A stretch of 64,000 nucleotides of DNA, taken from the NCBI RefSeq assembly GCF_027451485.1, contig NZ_DAIDJE010000025.1:1-64000 (forward strand), in the 5' to 3' direction. This document shows positions 17,694 to 26,756 of this stretch, piece by piece; the stretch's first letter is position 1, and each line of letters starts with the position of its first letter. The notes beneath the pieces were generated by a model that ran no database searches, was not told the DNA's origin, and worked only from the letters and a program-made list of their open reading frames with translations. The stretch comes from Bradyrhizobium sp. (GTDB lineage Bacteria; Pseudomonadota; Alphaproteobacteria; Rhizobiales; Xanthobacteraceae). The translations under genes and the position numbers were made by a program.

Positions 17694-18938
17694 ATGTTGA
17701 GGGTGGTGGTTGCGGCGCTTGCCGGGTTGACGTTGACGGCCCAGGCCTATGCCGCGGATGTGCCGACGGAAATCAAGATCGGCACCCTTTACGCGTCTTC
17801 CGGGCGGTTCGCCTCGATTTCAATGCCGGTCTATTCCAGCCTCAAGCTTTGGGCGGACCTGAAAAACGCCGATGGCGGGGTCTATGTAAAGGCTTTCGAC
17901 AAGAAGCTGCCCGTGAAGGTCGTCGCCTATGACGACCAGAGCAATACGGCGACCGCGGCGACGCTTTATAATCAGCTCATCACCCAGGATAAGGTCGACC
18001 TGTTGGTGGCCGATTCCGGCTCGGTGCTGACTGCGCCTGCCGTGACGATTGCGCGCGATCACAAGATGTTCCTGTTCGACCAGACCGGCACGGGCGCCAG
18101 TTTTTTCTCCAAGGACAACCCCTACATCGCGCTGATGGCCGACCCGGTCTCGACAATCTGGCCCAAACCGGCGGCAGATTTCGTCATCCATGACGGTCCC
18201 GCGCTTGGAATCAAGAAGATCGCAATCCTCTATTCGACCAACGAATTCACGGGCACCCAGGCCAACGCCTTCCGCAAGTTCATCAAGGACTCCGGGGTGC
18301 CGGTCGAGATCGTCTACGACCAGGGCGTGCCGACCGAGACGACCAATTACACGGTCATCATCAACAACATCAACAATACGCATCCCGATGCGGTGTTTAC
18401 CTTCGGCTACGCGCCGAACGACATTGCTTTCCTGCGCAACGTCGCGGATGTCGGCGTCAAGTTCAAGATGCTGTTCGTGATCTATGCGGGCCTCGAGAAG
18501 GAGCTTCTTGAGAAGAATGTCGGCGATAAGGGACTCGAGCACGTATTTACCTATGTGCCGCCCTCGGACATGGAATATCCGGTCAATTTCGGCATGAATC
18601 TCCCGACCTACAAGGCTGCCTGGGACAAGAAGTATTCCGATGGCAAACTTGAATTCGGCCTCAACGCCGTAGCCGGATACACCACCGGGCTCGTCATCGA
18701 GAAAGCGCTGTCGGTCGCGACCAGCCTCGACCAGATGGAGCTGCGCCGCGCCGTGTTCAGCCTGTCCGGAAACCTGAAGACCCTGTGCGGGCCCTTCGCG
18801 CTGGACGAAACCGGTGGTCAGATCGGCGAATTGACTCCACTTGGCCAGCTCGAACCCGACGGCCACGGCCACCTCAAGTTCGTGTCGATCTATCCGCACG
18901 AAACAGCGACCGGCAAGCCCGTCTATCCGCGTCCATGA
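17694..18938 (+). CDS. ABC transporter substrate-binding protein (LivK/Peripla_BP_6 type)
   Basis: A 414-aa periplasmic solute-binding protein. The ATG at 17694 follows GGGAGGAA and gives a clean Sec signal peptide ending AQAYA; the longer frame would bury it. The mature chain starts with IKIGTLYASSGRFAS, the hallmark of type I binding proteins for branched amino acids, amides and aromatic acids. It opens an operon with two permeases and two ATPases, then an AtuA-like enzyme, amidase and DUF2848 protein, so the ligand is more likely the substrate of those enzymes than leucine. Confidence 0.9.
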   Translation: MLRVVVAALAGLTLTAQAYAADVPTEIKIGTLYASSGRFASISMPVYSSLKLWADLKNADGGVYVKAFDKKLPVKVVAYDDQSNTATAATLYNQLITQDKVDLLVADSGSVLTAPAVTIARDHKMFLFDQTGTGASFFSKDNPYIALMADPVSTIWPKPAADFVIHDGPALGIKKIAILYSTNEFTGTQANAFRKFIKDSGVPVEIVYDQGVPTETTNYTVIINNINNTHPDAVFTFGYAPNDIAFLRNVADVGVKFKMLFVIYAGLEKELLEKNVGDKGLEHVFTYVPPSDMEYPVNFGMNLPTYKAAWDKKYSDGKLEFGLNAVAGYTTGLVIEKALSVATSLDQMELRRAVFSLSGNLKTLCGPFALDETGGQIGELTPLGQLEPDGHGHLKFVSIYPHETATGKPVYPRP

Positions 18939-18977
18939 GGCGGCATCTGCTGAGCTGCCGGGGGGAGTGACGCCTCG

Positions 18978-19907
18978 ATGCTAGTTTATGCGCTGGTCGC
19001 GGGCGTCCTTTTTGGATTGTATTTCAGCCTGGTCGGAATCGGTCTCAACCTGGTGTTCGGCGTCATGCGCATCGTCAATCTGGCGCATGGCGACTTCCTG
19101 ATGCTCGGCGCGTTCGTGGCGATTGGCGTCGTGACGCTGATCGGGATCGACCCCCTGTTCGCCGCGCCGCTCGCCTTCGTAATCTTCCTGATCGTGGGGC
19201 TCCTGCTGTACTGGATCCTGGTGCCGCGGCTACAGGGCTCGGCCAATCCGGAGATGCTGTCGATCATCCTGTTCTTCGGCCTGTCGCAGGTGCTCGAAGC
19301 CGTGACCACGATCTTTCTTGGCACCAGCGAGCGCTCGATTCCAAGCCGCGCGCTCGGCACGGTGTTCTCCACGGTCAAGGTCAAACTATTCGGTGGGTCG
19401 CCCGACAGTGGCGGCGGACCGATCGAGATTCTGGGGCAGGGATTCCCGGCGTCCTGGGTGATCGCCGCAATTACCAGCCTGGTCGCGATCGGGCTCGTCT
19501 ATGTCTACCTCTATCAGACTCGGCTGGGGACGCTGACGCGCGCCGTGATGTCACGGCGCGACGAGGCGTTTGCGACCGGAATCGACGTCGACCGCGTCTC
19601 GGCAGCCGCGTTTGGCATCGGCCTCGGCCTGGCAGCCGTTGCCGGCATCTTTGCGCCTTTCATGTTCGGCTCGGTGACGCCGGCCTTTGGCGCCGATGCT
19701 ACCGTCACCTCGTTTGCCATTGTGGTGCTGGGGTCGCTCGGCAACCCGCTTGGGACGGCGCTCGGCGGGGTCATCTACGGCATCTGCTACATGGTGGTGC
19801 AGACCTACTTGAGTTCATGGGCCGACTTGTTGCCCTATGTGCTCCTGATCTTCATTCTTCTGCTTCGCCCGAGCGGTTTGCTCGGAAGGCGGGTGCGCGT
19901 TGCCTAG
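18978..19907 (+). CDS. Branched-chain-type ABC permease (LivH)
   Basis: A 309-aa inner-membrane permease of the LivH family. About eight hydrophobic segments and the conserved block GVMRIVNLAHGDFLMLGAF near the N-terminus are seen. GGGGAG lies 11 nt before the start. Forms the translocation channel with the next gene, LivM, whose start overlaps this stop by 8 nt. Confidence 0.92.
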   Translation: MLVYALVAGVLFGLYFSLVGIGLNLVFGVMRIVNLAHGDFLMLGAFVAIGVVTLIGIDPLFAAPLAFVIFLIVGLLLYWILVPRLQGSANPEMLSIILFFGLSQVLEAVTTIFLGTSERSIPSRALGTVFSTVKVKLFGGSPDSGGGPIEILGQGFPASWVIAAITSLVAIGLVYVYLYQTRLGTLTRAVMSRRDEAFATGIDVDRVSAAAFGIGLGLAAVAGIFAPFMFGSVTPAFGADATVTSFAIVVLGSLGNPLGTALGGVIYGICYMVVQTYLSSWADLLPYVLLIFILLLRPSGLLGRRVRVA

Positions 19908-20820
19908 CGCTCTCAAACATACGCTGTTCATTGCGCTGCCGGTGCTCGTGATCTTTGCGGCGCTGCCGGGCGTCTATCAAAATCATTTGCTGCTGTTCAA
20001 CTTCGTCATCTTCCTGATCCTCGCGCAGGGCGTGAACATCATCTATGGCTTCACCGGTTATCTGCCCTTTGGTTATGTCGGTTTCTTCGGTGCCGGTGCC
20101 TACGGCTTTGCGGTGCTGGTGATGCATCTCCACGCCCCCGCGATCCCTGCCGTTTTGGCGGCCGGACTGGTCGGCGTCGTGCTTGGATTGTTGCTGACGC
20201 CCTTGTTGCGTCTCTCGGGTGCCTATTTTGCGATCGCCAATCTGGCGGCGTCATTGGCGGTGCTGCACTTGATTGCCAATCCGGCGCTTGAGCAGATTAC
20301 GCGCGGTCCTTACGGCGTCTCGCTCTCGGCGACGTTCAACCCGACTTATGCCTATGCGGCAGCGCTGGTCGTGCTGGCGCTGACGCTCGGCTCGGTCGTG
20401 TTCCTGAAGAACTCGCGTTCCGGCCTTGCATTGCAGGCGGTGCGGGAAGATGCGGTTAGCGCATCGATGGCCGGCGTCAACGTCGTACGCATGCGCGTCA
20501 TTGCTTGGCTTGCTTCCGCGCTCGTCGCGGGCCTCGCCGGCGGCGTCTATGCGTGGTACGTCTCGGTTTTCTACCCCGATAACGTGTTCAGCGGCGAATT
20601 CAGCATCTTTGCCATCGTATTCGCACTGTTTGGCGGTGTCGCCTCCATCACCGGGCCGATCGTCGGTGTCGTCATCCTCTACGGCATCTACAACCTGATC
20701 GGCTTCACCACGCCGCAATATTTCCAGCTGATCTACGGCCTGCTGATCATCGGCCTCGTGCTGTTCCTGCCGGCGGGGCTCGTGTCGCTGGCGACCCGGA
20801 GGGGCTGGCATGTCCCCTGA
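19900..20820 (+). CDS. Branched-chain-type ABC permease (LivM)
   Basis: A 306-aa LivM-type permease with many transmembrane helices and the family block GYLPFGYVGFFGAGAYGFA, plus the EAA-like loop ALQAVREDAVSASMAG. Start codon is TTG at 19900, overlapping the LivH stop by 8 nt with GGAAGG upstream; no ATG or GTG is available in frame near the family N-terminus. It overlaps the following ATPase gene by 11 nt, so the module is strictly coupled. Confidence 0.92.
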   Translation: MPSALKHTLFIALPVLVIFAALPGVYQNHLLLFNFVIFLILAQGVNIIYGFTGYLPFGYVGFFGAGAYGFAVLVMHLHAPAIPAVLAAGLVGVVLGLLLTPLLRLSGAYFAIANLAASLAVLHLIANPALEQITRGPYGVSLSATFNPTYAYAAALVVLALTLGSVVFLKNSRSGLALQAVREDAVSASMAGVNVVRMRVIAWLASALVAGLAGGVYAWYVSVFYPDNVFSGEFSIFAIVFALFGGVASITGPIVGVVILYGIYNLIGFTTPQYFQLIYGLLIIGLVLFLPAGLVSLATRRGWHVP

Positions 20821-21538
20821 GCGCGCGCCCATCTTGAGCGTCTCCAAGCTCGTCAAACGCTTCGGCGGCTTTTACGCGCTGGACGGTCTGAGCTTTCATG
20901 TCTCGTCAGGCGAGATCCTGGGACTCGTCGGCCCCAATGGCTCGGGCAAGACGACGGCCATCAATGTGATCTCCGGTCTTTATGCGCCCGATGGTGGCGA
21001 AGTCGTGCTAGAGGGCGCGTCGATCGGCGGCGTTGCCTCGCACAAGCTCGTTCACCGGGGTATCAACCGTACATTCCAGGTACCAAAACCCTTCCTGTCG
21101 CTGACCGTCCGTCAGAATGTCGAGGTGGCCCTGGCCTATGGCGGAGCCGCGTCCGCGCCCGCAATGGCGGATTTGCTGGAGGAGTACCGCCTGGCGGAAG
21201 TAGCCAACCGCCCGGCGGCCGATCTCAACAACGCCCAGCAGAAGATGCTCGACCTCGTGCGCGCGCTCACCACCCGCCCGCGGCTGTTGCTGCTCGACGA
21301 GCTCGCCGCCGGCCTCAACCCGGCTGAACTCGACTGGATCGCCGGGCGGATCAAGGCGCTCGCTCAAAGCGGGATGGCGATCATTGTCGTCGAACACCTC
21401 ATGGGCTTTATCGAACACATTACCGACCGCGTTATCGTTCTGAATGCCGGCAAGGAGATTTTTGAGGGCAAGCTTGCGGTCGCCGTCAAGGTTCCGCAGG
21501 TGATCGAGGTGTTTCTTGGAGGCGAGCATGCCGCCTGA
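20810..21538 (+). CDS. Branched-chain-type ABC ATPase (LivG)
   Basis: A 242-aa ATPase with Walker A GPNGSGKTT and Walker B LLLLDELAAGLNP. The signature region reads LNNAQQKMLDLVRAL, without the usual LSGGQ wording, a deviation often seen in LivG-type subunits. It follows LivM with an 11-nt overlap and CGGAGGGG before the start, and overlaps the LivF start by 11 nt. Powers uptake together with LivF. Confidence 0.92.
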   Translation: MSPERAPILSVSKLVKRFGGFYALDGLSFHVSSGEILGLVGPNGSGKTTAINVISGLYAPDGGEVVLEGASIGGVASHKLVHRGINRTFQVPKPFLSLTVRQNVEVALAYGGAASAPAMADLLEEYRLAEVANRPAADLNNAQQKMLDLVRALTTRPRLLLLDELAAGLNPAELDWIAGRIKALAQSGMAIIVVEHLMGFIEHITDRVIVLNAGKEIFEGKLAVAVKVPQVIEVFLGGEHAA

Positions 21539-22241
21539 GGCCACATCGCTGTTGACGGCCGAAGCGGTCAACGCCGGTTATGGCACCATGCAGGTGCTGT
21601 GGGGGGTCGACCTTGACGTCCGCGCCGGTGAGACCGTGCTGCTGCTCGGCACCAACGGAGCCGGCAAGACCACCTTTCTTAAATCGCTGGTGGGGCTGAT
21701 CGAGGCGCGGCATGGCAGCATCCGGTTGGGCGAGGCCGATGTGACGCGGATGCGCTCCAGCGAGCGGATGCGGCTCGGCATGACCTACATGTCGGAACTG
21801 GCGGTTTTTCCCGATCTGTCGATCGAGGAAAATATCCGCATTGGCGCCCAGGCGCTGGGTCACCCCAATCCGAAACTTAACGATCTTTATGAGATCTTTC
21901 CGGTGCTCCGCGAAAAGCGCCGCGCGCCCGCCTCGAGCCTCTCCGGCGGCCAGCGAAAAATGCTCGGTATTGCCAAGGCGTTGGCGGCCGAACCTCGCCT
22001 TCTGGTGATGGATGAGCCCTCGGCGGGACTATCGCCATTGTTCGTCAAGGAGGTCATTCGCATCCTGAGTGACCTGCGTGGAAGGGGCTTGGCTTTGCTG
22101 ATCGCCGAGCAGAATATCGCCTTTCTTGAGGTGGCCAGCCGCGTATTCGTGCTCGAGGGCGGCCGAATCCGCTTTTCCGGAACGGTCGCGGAAATGACCG
22201 ACAATGATGCGCTGCGGCAGGCGTATTTCGGACTGAAGTAA
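21528..22241 (+). CDS. Branched-chain-type ABC ATPase (LivF)
   Basis: A 237-aa ATPase with Walker A GTNGAGKTT, signature LSGGQRKMLGIAKAL and Walker B LLVMDEPSAGLSP. ATG at 21528 is chosen because GGAGG sits 5 nt upstream; a TTG four codons earlier overlaps that site. The stop and the next start share bases (TAATG). It completes the importer. Confidence 0.93.
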   Translation: MPPEATSLLTAEAVNAGYGTMQVLWGVDLDVRAGETVLLLGTNGAGKTTFLKSLVGLIEARHGSIRLGEADVTRMRSSERMRLGMTYMSELAVFPDLSIEENIRIGAQALGHPNPKLNDLYEIFPVLREKRRAPASSLSGGQRKMLGIAKALAAEPRLLVMDEPSAGLSPLFVKEVIRILSDLRGRGLALLIAEQNIAFLEVASRVFVLEGGRIRFSGTVAEMTDNDALRQAYFGLK

Positions 22242-23581
22242 TGCGAACCATCCGCATCGGGTCGGGCGCGGGCTACTCGGGCGATCGCATCGAGCCCGCG
22301 GTGGAACTCGCTGAAAAGGGCGACATTGAGTACCTGGTGTTTGAATGCCTTGGCGAGCGGACCGTGGCGCTGGCCCAGCAGGCGCGCTTGAAGAATCCGG
22401 AAAGCGGCTTTGACCCGCTGATCGAGGAGCGGATGCGCGCCGTTCTGCCGCTGTGTGCCGCGAAGGGAATCAAGATCGTCACCAATATGGGCGCGGCCAA
22501 CCCACTCGCTGCAGCGCGCAAGACTGCCGAAATTGCCAGGTTGATAGGCCTTTCGGGGTTGAAGGTCGCCGCTGTCATTGGTGACGACGTTCTGGAGGCC
22601 TGCAAGCAGCGCGATCTGCCAATCATGGAGTTCGATGGCACCATCGGCCAACTCGGCAATCGCCTGATCTCCGCCAACGCCTATCTTGGCGCAGCCCCGA
22701 TGGCGGAGGCCTTGGCTGACGGTGCCGATATTGTCATCACCGGTCGCGCCTCGGATCCGGCGCTGTTCCTGGCGCCGCTGATCCATGCCTTCGGTTGGCC
22801 GCTCGATGACTGGACCCGCCTTGGCAAGGGCATCATAGCCGGACACTTGCTGGAATGCGCCGGCCAGGTGACCGGCGGCTATTTTGCCGATCCGCCGTAC
22901 AAAGACATCGCCGGGCTGGCGCGCCTTGGCTTTCCGATCGGTGAAGTCGGCGAGGATGGCAGCCTCGTCATGACCAAGGTGGAAGGCTCCGGCGGCGCCG
23001 TGACGGCGCGGACCTGCAAAGAGCAACTGCTCTACGAGGTGCATGATCCCAGTCGTTACATTCAACCGGACGTGATTGCCGATTTCTCGCAAGTTGAAAT
23101 CGAGGAAGTGGGTAAGGATCGCGTGCGGATCAACGGCGGTCGCGGCAGCGAACGTCCGCCGACGCTCAAAGTATCGGTCGGCTACGTCGACGGCTTTATC
23201 GGCGAGGGCCAGATTTCCTACGCCGGTCCCGGCGCCCTGGCGCGCGGCCGACTTGCGCTCGACATTGTTCGCGAGCGGCTGAAGCTTACCGGCGTCGCGG
23301 CAAGTGAACTGCGGTTCGACCTGATCGGCGTCGATTCCCTGCATGGACCACAGCTCGCGGCGCATGCCAATGAGCCCTATGAGGCGCGCGTGCGCGTCAC
23401 CGGCCGTACCGAAAATCTGCGCGAGGCTGTCCGGATCGGCAACGAGGTCGAAACGCTCTATACGAATGGTCCGGCGGGTGGGGGCGGGGCCTACAAGTCC
23501 GCCCGGGATGTCGTCGCGGTCGCTTCCGTGTTGCTGCCGCGCGAGTTGGCACGGCCGCGCGTTCAATTCGTCGGAGGCTGA
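22241..23581 (+). CDS. AtuA-like (DUF1446) acyl-CoA enzyme, large part
   Basis: A 446-aa protein of the DUF1446/AtuA family. The N-terminus IRIGSGAGYSGDRIEPAVEL, the block TNMGAANP, and TGRASDPALFLAPLIHAFGW are typical. AtuA is required for acyclic terpene (citronellol/geraniol) use in Pseudomonas, but its reaction is not established, and many homologues lie in unrelated pathways. Here the usual C-terminal ~100-residue domain is missing and is encoded by the next gene, so the enzyme is split. It shares its start with the LivF stop, tying it to the importer. Confidence 0.8.
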   Translation: MRTIRIGSGAGYSGDRIEPAVELAEKGDIEYLVFECLGERTVALAQQARLKNPESGFDPLIEERMRAVLPLCAAKGIKIVTNMGAANPLAAARKTAEIARLIGLSGLKVAAVIGDDVLEACKQRDLPIMEFDGTIGQLGNRLISANAYLGAAPMAEALADGADIVITGRASDPALFLAPLIHAFGWPLDDWTRLGKGIIAGHLLECAGQVTGGYFADPPYKDIAGLARLGFPIGEVGEDGSLVMTKVEGSGGAVTARTCKEQLLYEVHDPSRYIQPDVIADFSQVEIEEVGKDRVRINGGRGSERPPTLKVSVGYVDGFIGEGQISYAGPGALARGRLALDIVRERLKLTGVAASELRFDLIGVDSLHGPQLAAHANEPYEARVRVTGRTENLREAVRIGNEVETLYTNGPAGGGGAYKSARDVVAVASVLLPRELARPRVQFVGG

Positions 23582-23586
23582 CCGTC

Positions 23587-23907
23587 ATGAAGCTGCGCGA
23601 GATCGCTCATTCCCGCACCGGCGACAAGGGAAATATCTCCAATATCTCAGTCATCGCCTATGACCCGAAGCATTATCCCGTCCTTTTGGCTCAGGTAACG
23701 CCTGCGCGCGTCAAGGCGCATTTCGCGGGCGTTGTCGAAGGCGAAGTGGTCCGCTATGAGCTGCCCAGGATCTGTGCGCTCAATTTCGTGATGGACCGTG
23801 CGCTGGGAGGCGGGGTCACGCGATCTCTGGCGCTGGACGCGCACGGCAAATCGCTCAGCTCTGCCTTGCTCGACCTGGAGATCGAAGACATGCCCCGTAC
23901 AATCTAG
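23587..23907 (+). CDS. AtuA-like small subunit (C-terminal domain homologue)
   Basis: A 106-aa protein matching the C-terminal domain of full-length AtuA-type proteins; HSRTGDKGNISNISV is the diagnostic block. It starts 5 nt after the large part and probably forms a complex with it. The split form is common beside amidase or HMG-CoA-lyase-like genes. Function beyond this is unknown. Confidence 0.8.
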   Translation: MKLREIAHSRTGDKGNISNISVIAYDPKHYPVLLAQVTPARVKAHFAGVVEGEVVRYELPRICALNFVMDRALGGGVTRSLALDAHGKSLSSALLDLEIEDMPRTI

Positions 23908-23923
23908 TGAGGCGACACCAACC

Positions 23924-25273
23924 ATGAGCAATGCCCCCACGCTTGTTTCCCTGGCAGCCGATCTCGAAAGTGGCCGCACCAATGCGCGCAAACTCGTGGA
24001 CGAATGCCTGGACAAGATCGCCGACAAAGCGGGCGAGGGAGCTCGCGCATTCGTTCACGTGGATGTCGAGGCTGCGATCGAGGCGGCGAAAGCCATGGAT
24101 CGGCTCCGTGAGGTCAGGGCGGCGCCGTCCCCCTTTGCTGGCATTCCGATCTCGATCAAGGACCTGTTCGATATCAAGGGCCAGGTCACCCGCGCCGGCT
24201 CGCGTGCCCTTGACGATTCCCCGCCGGCCGAGGCGGACGCGCCGGTCGTATCGCGGCTGCGGCGGGCAGGGTTCATCCTGATCGGCCGCACCAACATGAC
24301 CGAGTTTGCCTATTCAGGCATCGGCATCAATCCGCATTACGGCACGCCGAAGAGCGTCTGGCAGCGGCGCGTCGGGTACGTCCCCGGCGGATCGTCATCC
24401 GGAGCGGCGGTGTCGGTCGCCGACGGCATGGCGTATGGTGCGCTCGGCTCGGACACCGGCGGATCGTGCCGGATTCCGGCGGCGTATAACGGCATCGTCG
24501 GCTTCAAGCCGACGCAGCAGCGCATCCCGCGCGATGGCGGCGTGCCGCTATCCTTCACGCTCGACAGTTTTGGGCCGCTGGCGCGCACCGTTGGGTGCTG
24601 TGCCGTTCTGGATTCCATCCTTGCGAACGAGCCGGTTCGGCCGCTGGATCCGCGTCCCGTCAAGGGAATGCGGCTGGCGGTACCGACGACGGTCGCACTT
24701 GACGACCTTGACGGTGACGTATCGCGAACGTTCGAACGCACGCTCGAAACCCTCTCGCGCAAAGGTGCGGCGATCGAGCGTATCGAAGTGCCGGAGTATC
24801 TCGACGTGGCCGTCATGAATGCCAAGGGCGGATTTGCTGCCGCGGAAAGCTACGCCTGGCACCGTTATCTGATCGAGAGCCACGGCGACGTCTATGACCC
24901 GCGCGTGTCCTCGCGCATTTTGCGCGGGCAATCACTCACAGCCGCGGAATATATCGAACTTCTTGAAGCGAGGAAGTCGTTCATCGCGCGTGCAACCGTC
25001 CGGCTCGCGCCGTACGATGCCGTGGTGATGCCGACCTCCGCAATCGCGCCGCCACGGATATCGGATCTCAGCGACGATGCCGCGTTCACGAAAGCCAACC
25101 TGCTTTCCTTGCGAAATTGCACCCTCACCAACATGATGGACGGCTGCGCGATTTCATTGCCTTGCCATCGCGCCGGCGAGGCGCCGGTTGGTTTCATGCT
25201 GAGCGCAGTGGGCGGTTCGGACCGCCGTATTTTCGAACTGGCCGCGGGTGTGGAGGCCGCCCTCGATGTTTGA
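23924..25273 (+). CDS. Amidase (amidase signature family)
   Basis: A 449-aa amidase-signature hydrolase. The Ser-cisSer-Lys triad is visible: Lys79 in PISIKD, the Ser cluster 157-159 in GGSSSGAA and the nucleophile Ser181 in DTGGSCRIP. Such enzymes release ammonia or an amine from amides, ureas or allophanate. ATG at 23924 matches the family N-terminus (SLAADLESGRTNA); the frame extends upstream through the previous gene. Its stop overlaps the DUF2848 start by 8 nt. Position in the importer operon suggests its substrate is imported by it. Confidence 0.9.
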   Translation: MSNAPTLVSLAADLESGRTNARKLVDECLDKIADKAGEGARAFVHVDVEAAIEAAKAMDRLREVRAAPSPFAGIPISIKDLFDIKGQVTRAGSRALDDSPPAEADAPVVSRLRRAGFILIGRTNMTEFAYSGIGINPHYGTPKSVWQRRVGYVPGGSSSGAAVSVADGMAYGALGSDTGGSCRIPAAYNGIVGFKPTQQRIPRDGGVPLSFTLDSFGPLARTVGCCAVLDSILANEPVRPLDPRPVKGMRLAVPTTVALDDLDGDVSRTFERTLETLSRKGAAIERIEVPEYLDVAVMNAKGGFAAAESYAWHRYLIESHGDVYDPRVSSRILRGQSLTAAEYIELLEARKSFIARATVRLAPYDAVVMPTSAIAPPRISDLSDDAAFTKANLLSLRNCTLTNMMDGCAISLPCHRAGEAPVGFMLSAVGGSDRRIFELAAGVEAALDV

Positions 25274-25952
25274 TCTGACCTTCACCGTCGAAACCAAAGG
25301 CGGCACGACCCCGCTGACGCTCGCAATCGATCAGGCCGTTATCGCGGGCTGGACCGGCCGCGACCCGGTCGCGCGGGACAAGCACATCGCCGAGCTGGAA
25401 TCGATCGGCATCGCGCGCCCGGCGACGACGCCGATTTACTACCGCTGCTCGGCACGGCGGCTGACCCAACAAGACCGCATCGAGGTCTGCGGCGAGAGTT
25501 CCAGCGGCGAGGTCGAATTCGTGCTGATCGGCTGGGAGGGACGTACGTTTGTGGGCCTCGGCTCGGACCATACCGACCGCAAGGTCGAGAGCTACAGCGT
25601 GACGGTTTCCAAACAGATGTGCGACAAGCCGATGGCCTCCACGCTGTGGGAACTCGATGAGGTCATTGATCATTGGGATCGGCTGATTCTGCGTTCGTAT
25701 GCCTGGATTGGCGGCAGGCGTGAGCTGTACCAGGAAGGGACGCTGGACGCGATGCTGCCGGTCTCCGAACTGCTTGCGCGCGGTTTCGCGGACGGAAGGC
25801 TGCCTGACGGCTGCGCGATGTTCGGCGGAACGTTTGCGGCCAAAGGCGGCATCCGGCCGGCCAGCCGCTTTGAATACGAGCTTGAGGATCCCGTGCTTAA
25901 ACGCACGATCCGCCATGCGTATGATGTGATCGAACTACCGGTCCTGGGTTAG
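25266..25952 (+). CDS. DUF2848 protein
   Basis: A 228-aa protein of the DUF2848 family (N-terminus FDLTFTVETKGG, then HIAELESIGIARP and CDKPMASTLWELDEV). Distantly like fumarylacetoacetase-fold proteins by overall pattern, but no function is known to me. It overlaps the amidase stop by 8 nt, the last gene of the nine-gene operon. The recurring link of DUF2848, amidase and ABC importers hints at a shared pathway. Confidence 0.75.
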   Translation: MFDLTFTVETKGGTTPLTLAIDQAVIAGWTGRDPVARDKHIAELESIGIARPATTPIYYRCSARRLTQQDRIEVCGESSSGEVEFVLIGWEGRTFVGLGSDHTDRKVESYSVTVSKQMCDKPMASTLWELDEVIDHWDRLILRSYAWIGGRRELYQEGTLDAMLPVSELLARGFADGRLPDGCAMFGGTFAAKGGIRPASRFEYELEDPVLKRTIRHAYDVIELPVLG

Positions 25953-26000
25953 CCGGAAACCGGGTGGCGAGAGGCTTCCCGACCTGCGACGGTGGCAGGC

Positions 26001-26747
26001 ATGACGATAGCCGCACAGGATAGACGATCGCCGGTCGAAACCGATATCGCCGCACGCGTGGCGGGGATCGATTGGGGAGGGGCCGCGCGTGATCTCGATG
26101 CGCAGGGTTGCGCCGTGCTCAAGGGTTTGCTCGCGGCGGACGAGTGCCGCGCACTGGCTGCGCTCTACCCGCAAGAGACGATCTTTCGCAGCCGTATCGT
26201 AATGGGCCGCCACGGCTTCGGCCGCGGCGAATACAAATACTTTTCCTATCCGCTTCCGCGGCCGATCGCCGAGTTGCGTCCGCTGCTTTATGCAGGTCTT
26301 CAGCCGATCGCCGACCGTTGGAACGAAGCGATGGGGATCGATATCCGCTATCCGGAAAACCACGAGGCGTTTCTGGTCCGATGCCATCAGGCGGGTCAGC
26401 TTCGGCCGACGCCGCTGTTGCTCCAATATGAACAGGGCGACTACAATTGCCTGCATCAGGATATCTACGGGGAGCATGTCTTTCCGTTGCAGGTCGCGAT
26501 CCTGCTGTCGGAACCCACGCGCGACTTCGAAGGGGGCGAGTTCGTGCTGACCGAGCAGCGCCCGCGTATGCAGTCGCGGGCCGAAGTGGTGCCGCTTCGC
26601 CAAGGTGACGGCGTGGCCTTTGCCGTGCATGTCCGCCCAGTGCAGGGGACGCGCGGCGTCTATCGTGTCAATATGCGCCATGGCGTGAGCCGGCTTCGTT
26701 CCGGTCGCCGTCACACGGTGGGCCTCATCTTCCACGACGCCAGGTAA
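26001..26747 (+). CDS. 2-oxoglutarate/Fe(II) oxygenase, PF09859 type
   Basis: A 248-aa protein of the family annotated as oxygenase acting in oxidative repair of methylated DNA (PF09859, COG3826). HxD of the Fe site is in NCLHQDIYGEHVF (His152, Asp154), the distal His is probably in MRHGVSRLRSG (near 227) and the 2-oxoglutarate Arg follows. The blocks GRHGFGRGEYKYF and LTEQRPRMQSR are strongly conserved in this family. It lies 9 nt before alkB, another 2-oxoglutarate repair oxygenase. The Pfam name is itself a prediction; activity is unproven as far as I know. ATG 26001 is preferred over a GTG 3 codons earlier; the ribosome site is weak. Confidence 0.8.
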   Translation: MTIAAQDRRSPVETDIAARVAGIDWGGAARDLDAQGCAVLKGLLAADECRALAALYPQETIFRSRIVMGRHGFGRGEYKYFSYPLPRPIAELRPLLYAGLQPIADRWNEAMGIDIRYPENHEAFLVRCHQAGQLRPTPLLLQYEQGDYNCLHQDIYGEHVFPLQVAILLSEPTRDFEGGEFVLTEQRPRMQSRAEVVPLRQGDGVAFAVHVRPVQGTRGVYRVNMRHGVSRLRSGRRHTVGLIFHDAR

Positions 26748-26756
26748 GGTTTCACG

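Noticed and set aside
21887..23566. 559-codon open frame antisense to livF and the AtuA-like gene
   Set aside because: Covers two well-supported genes and shows no family features.
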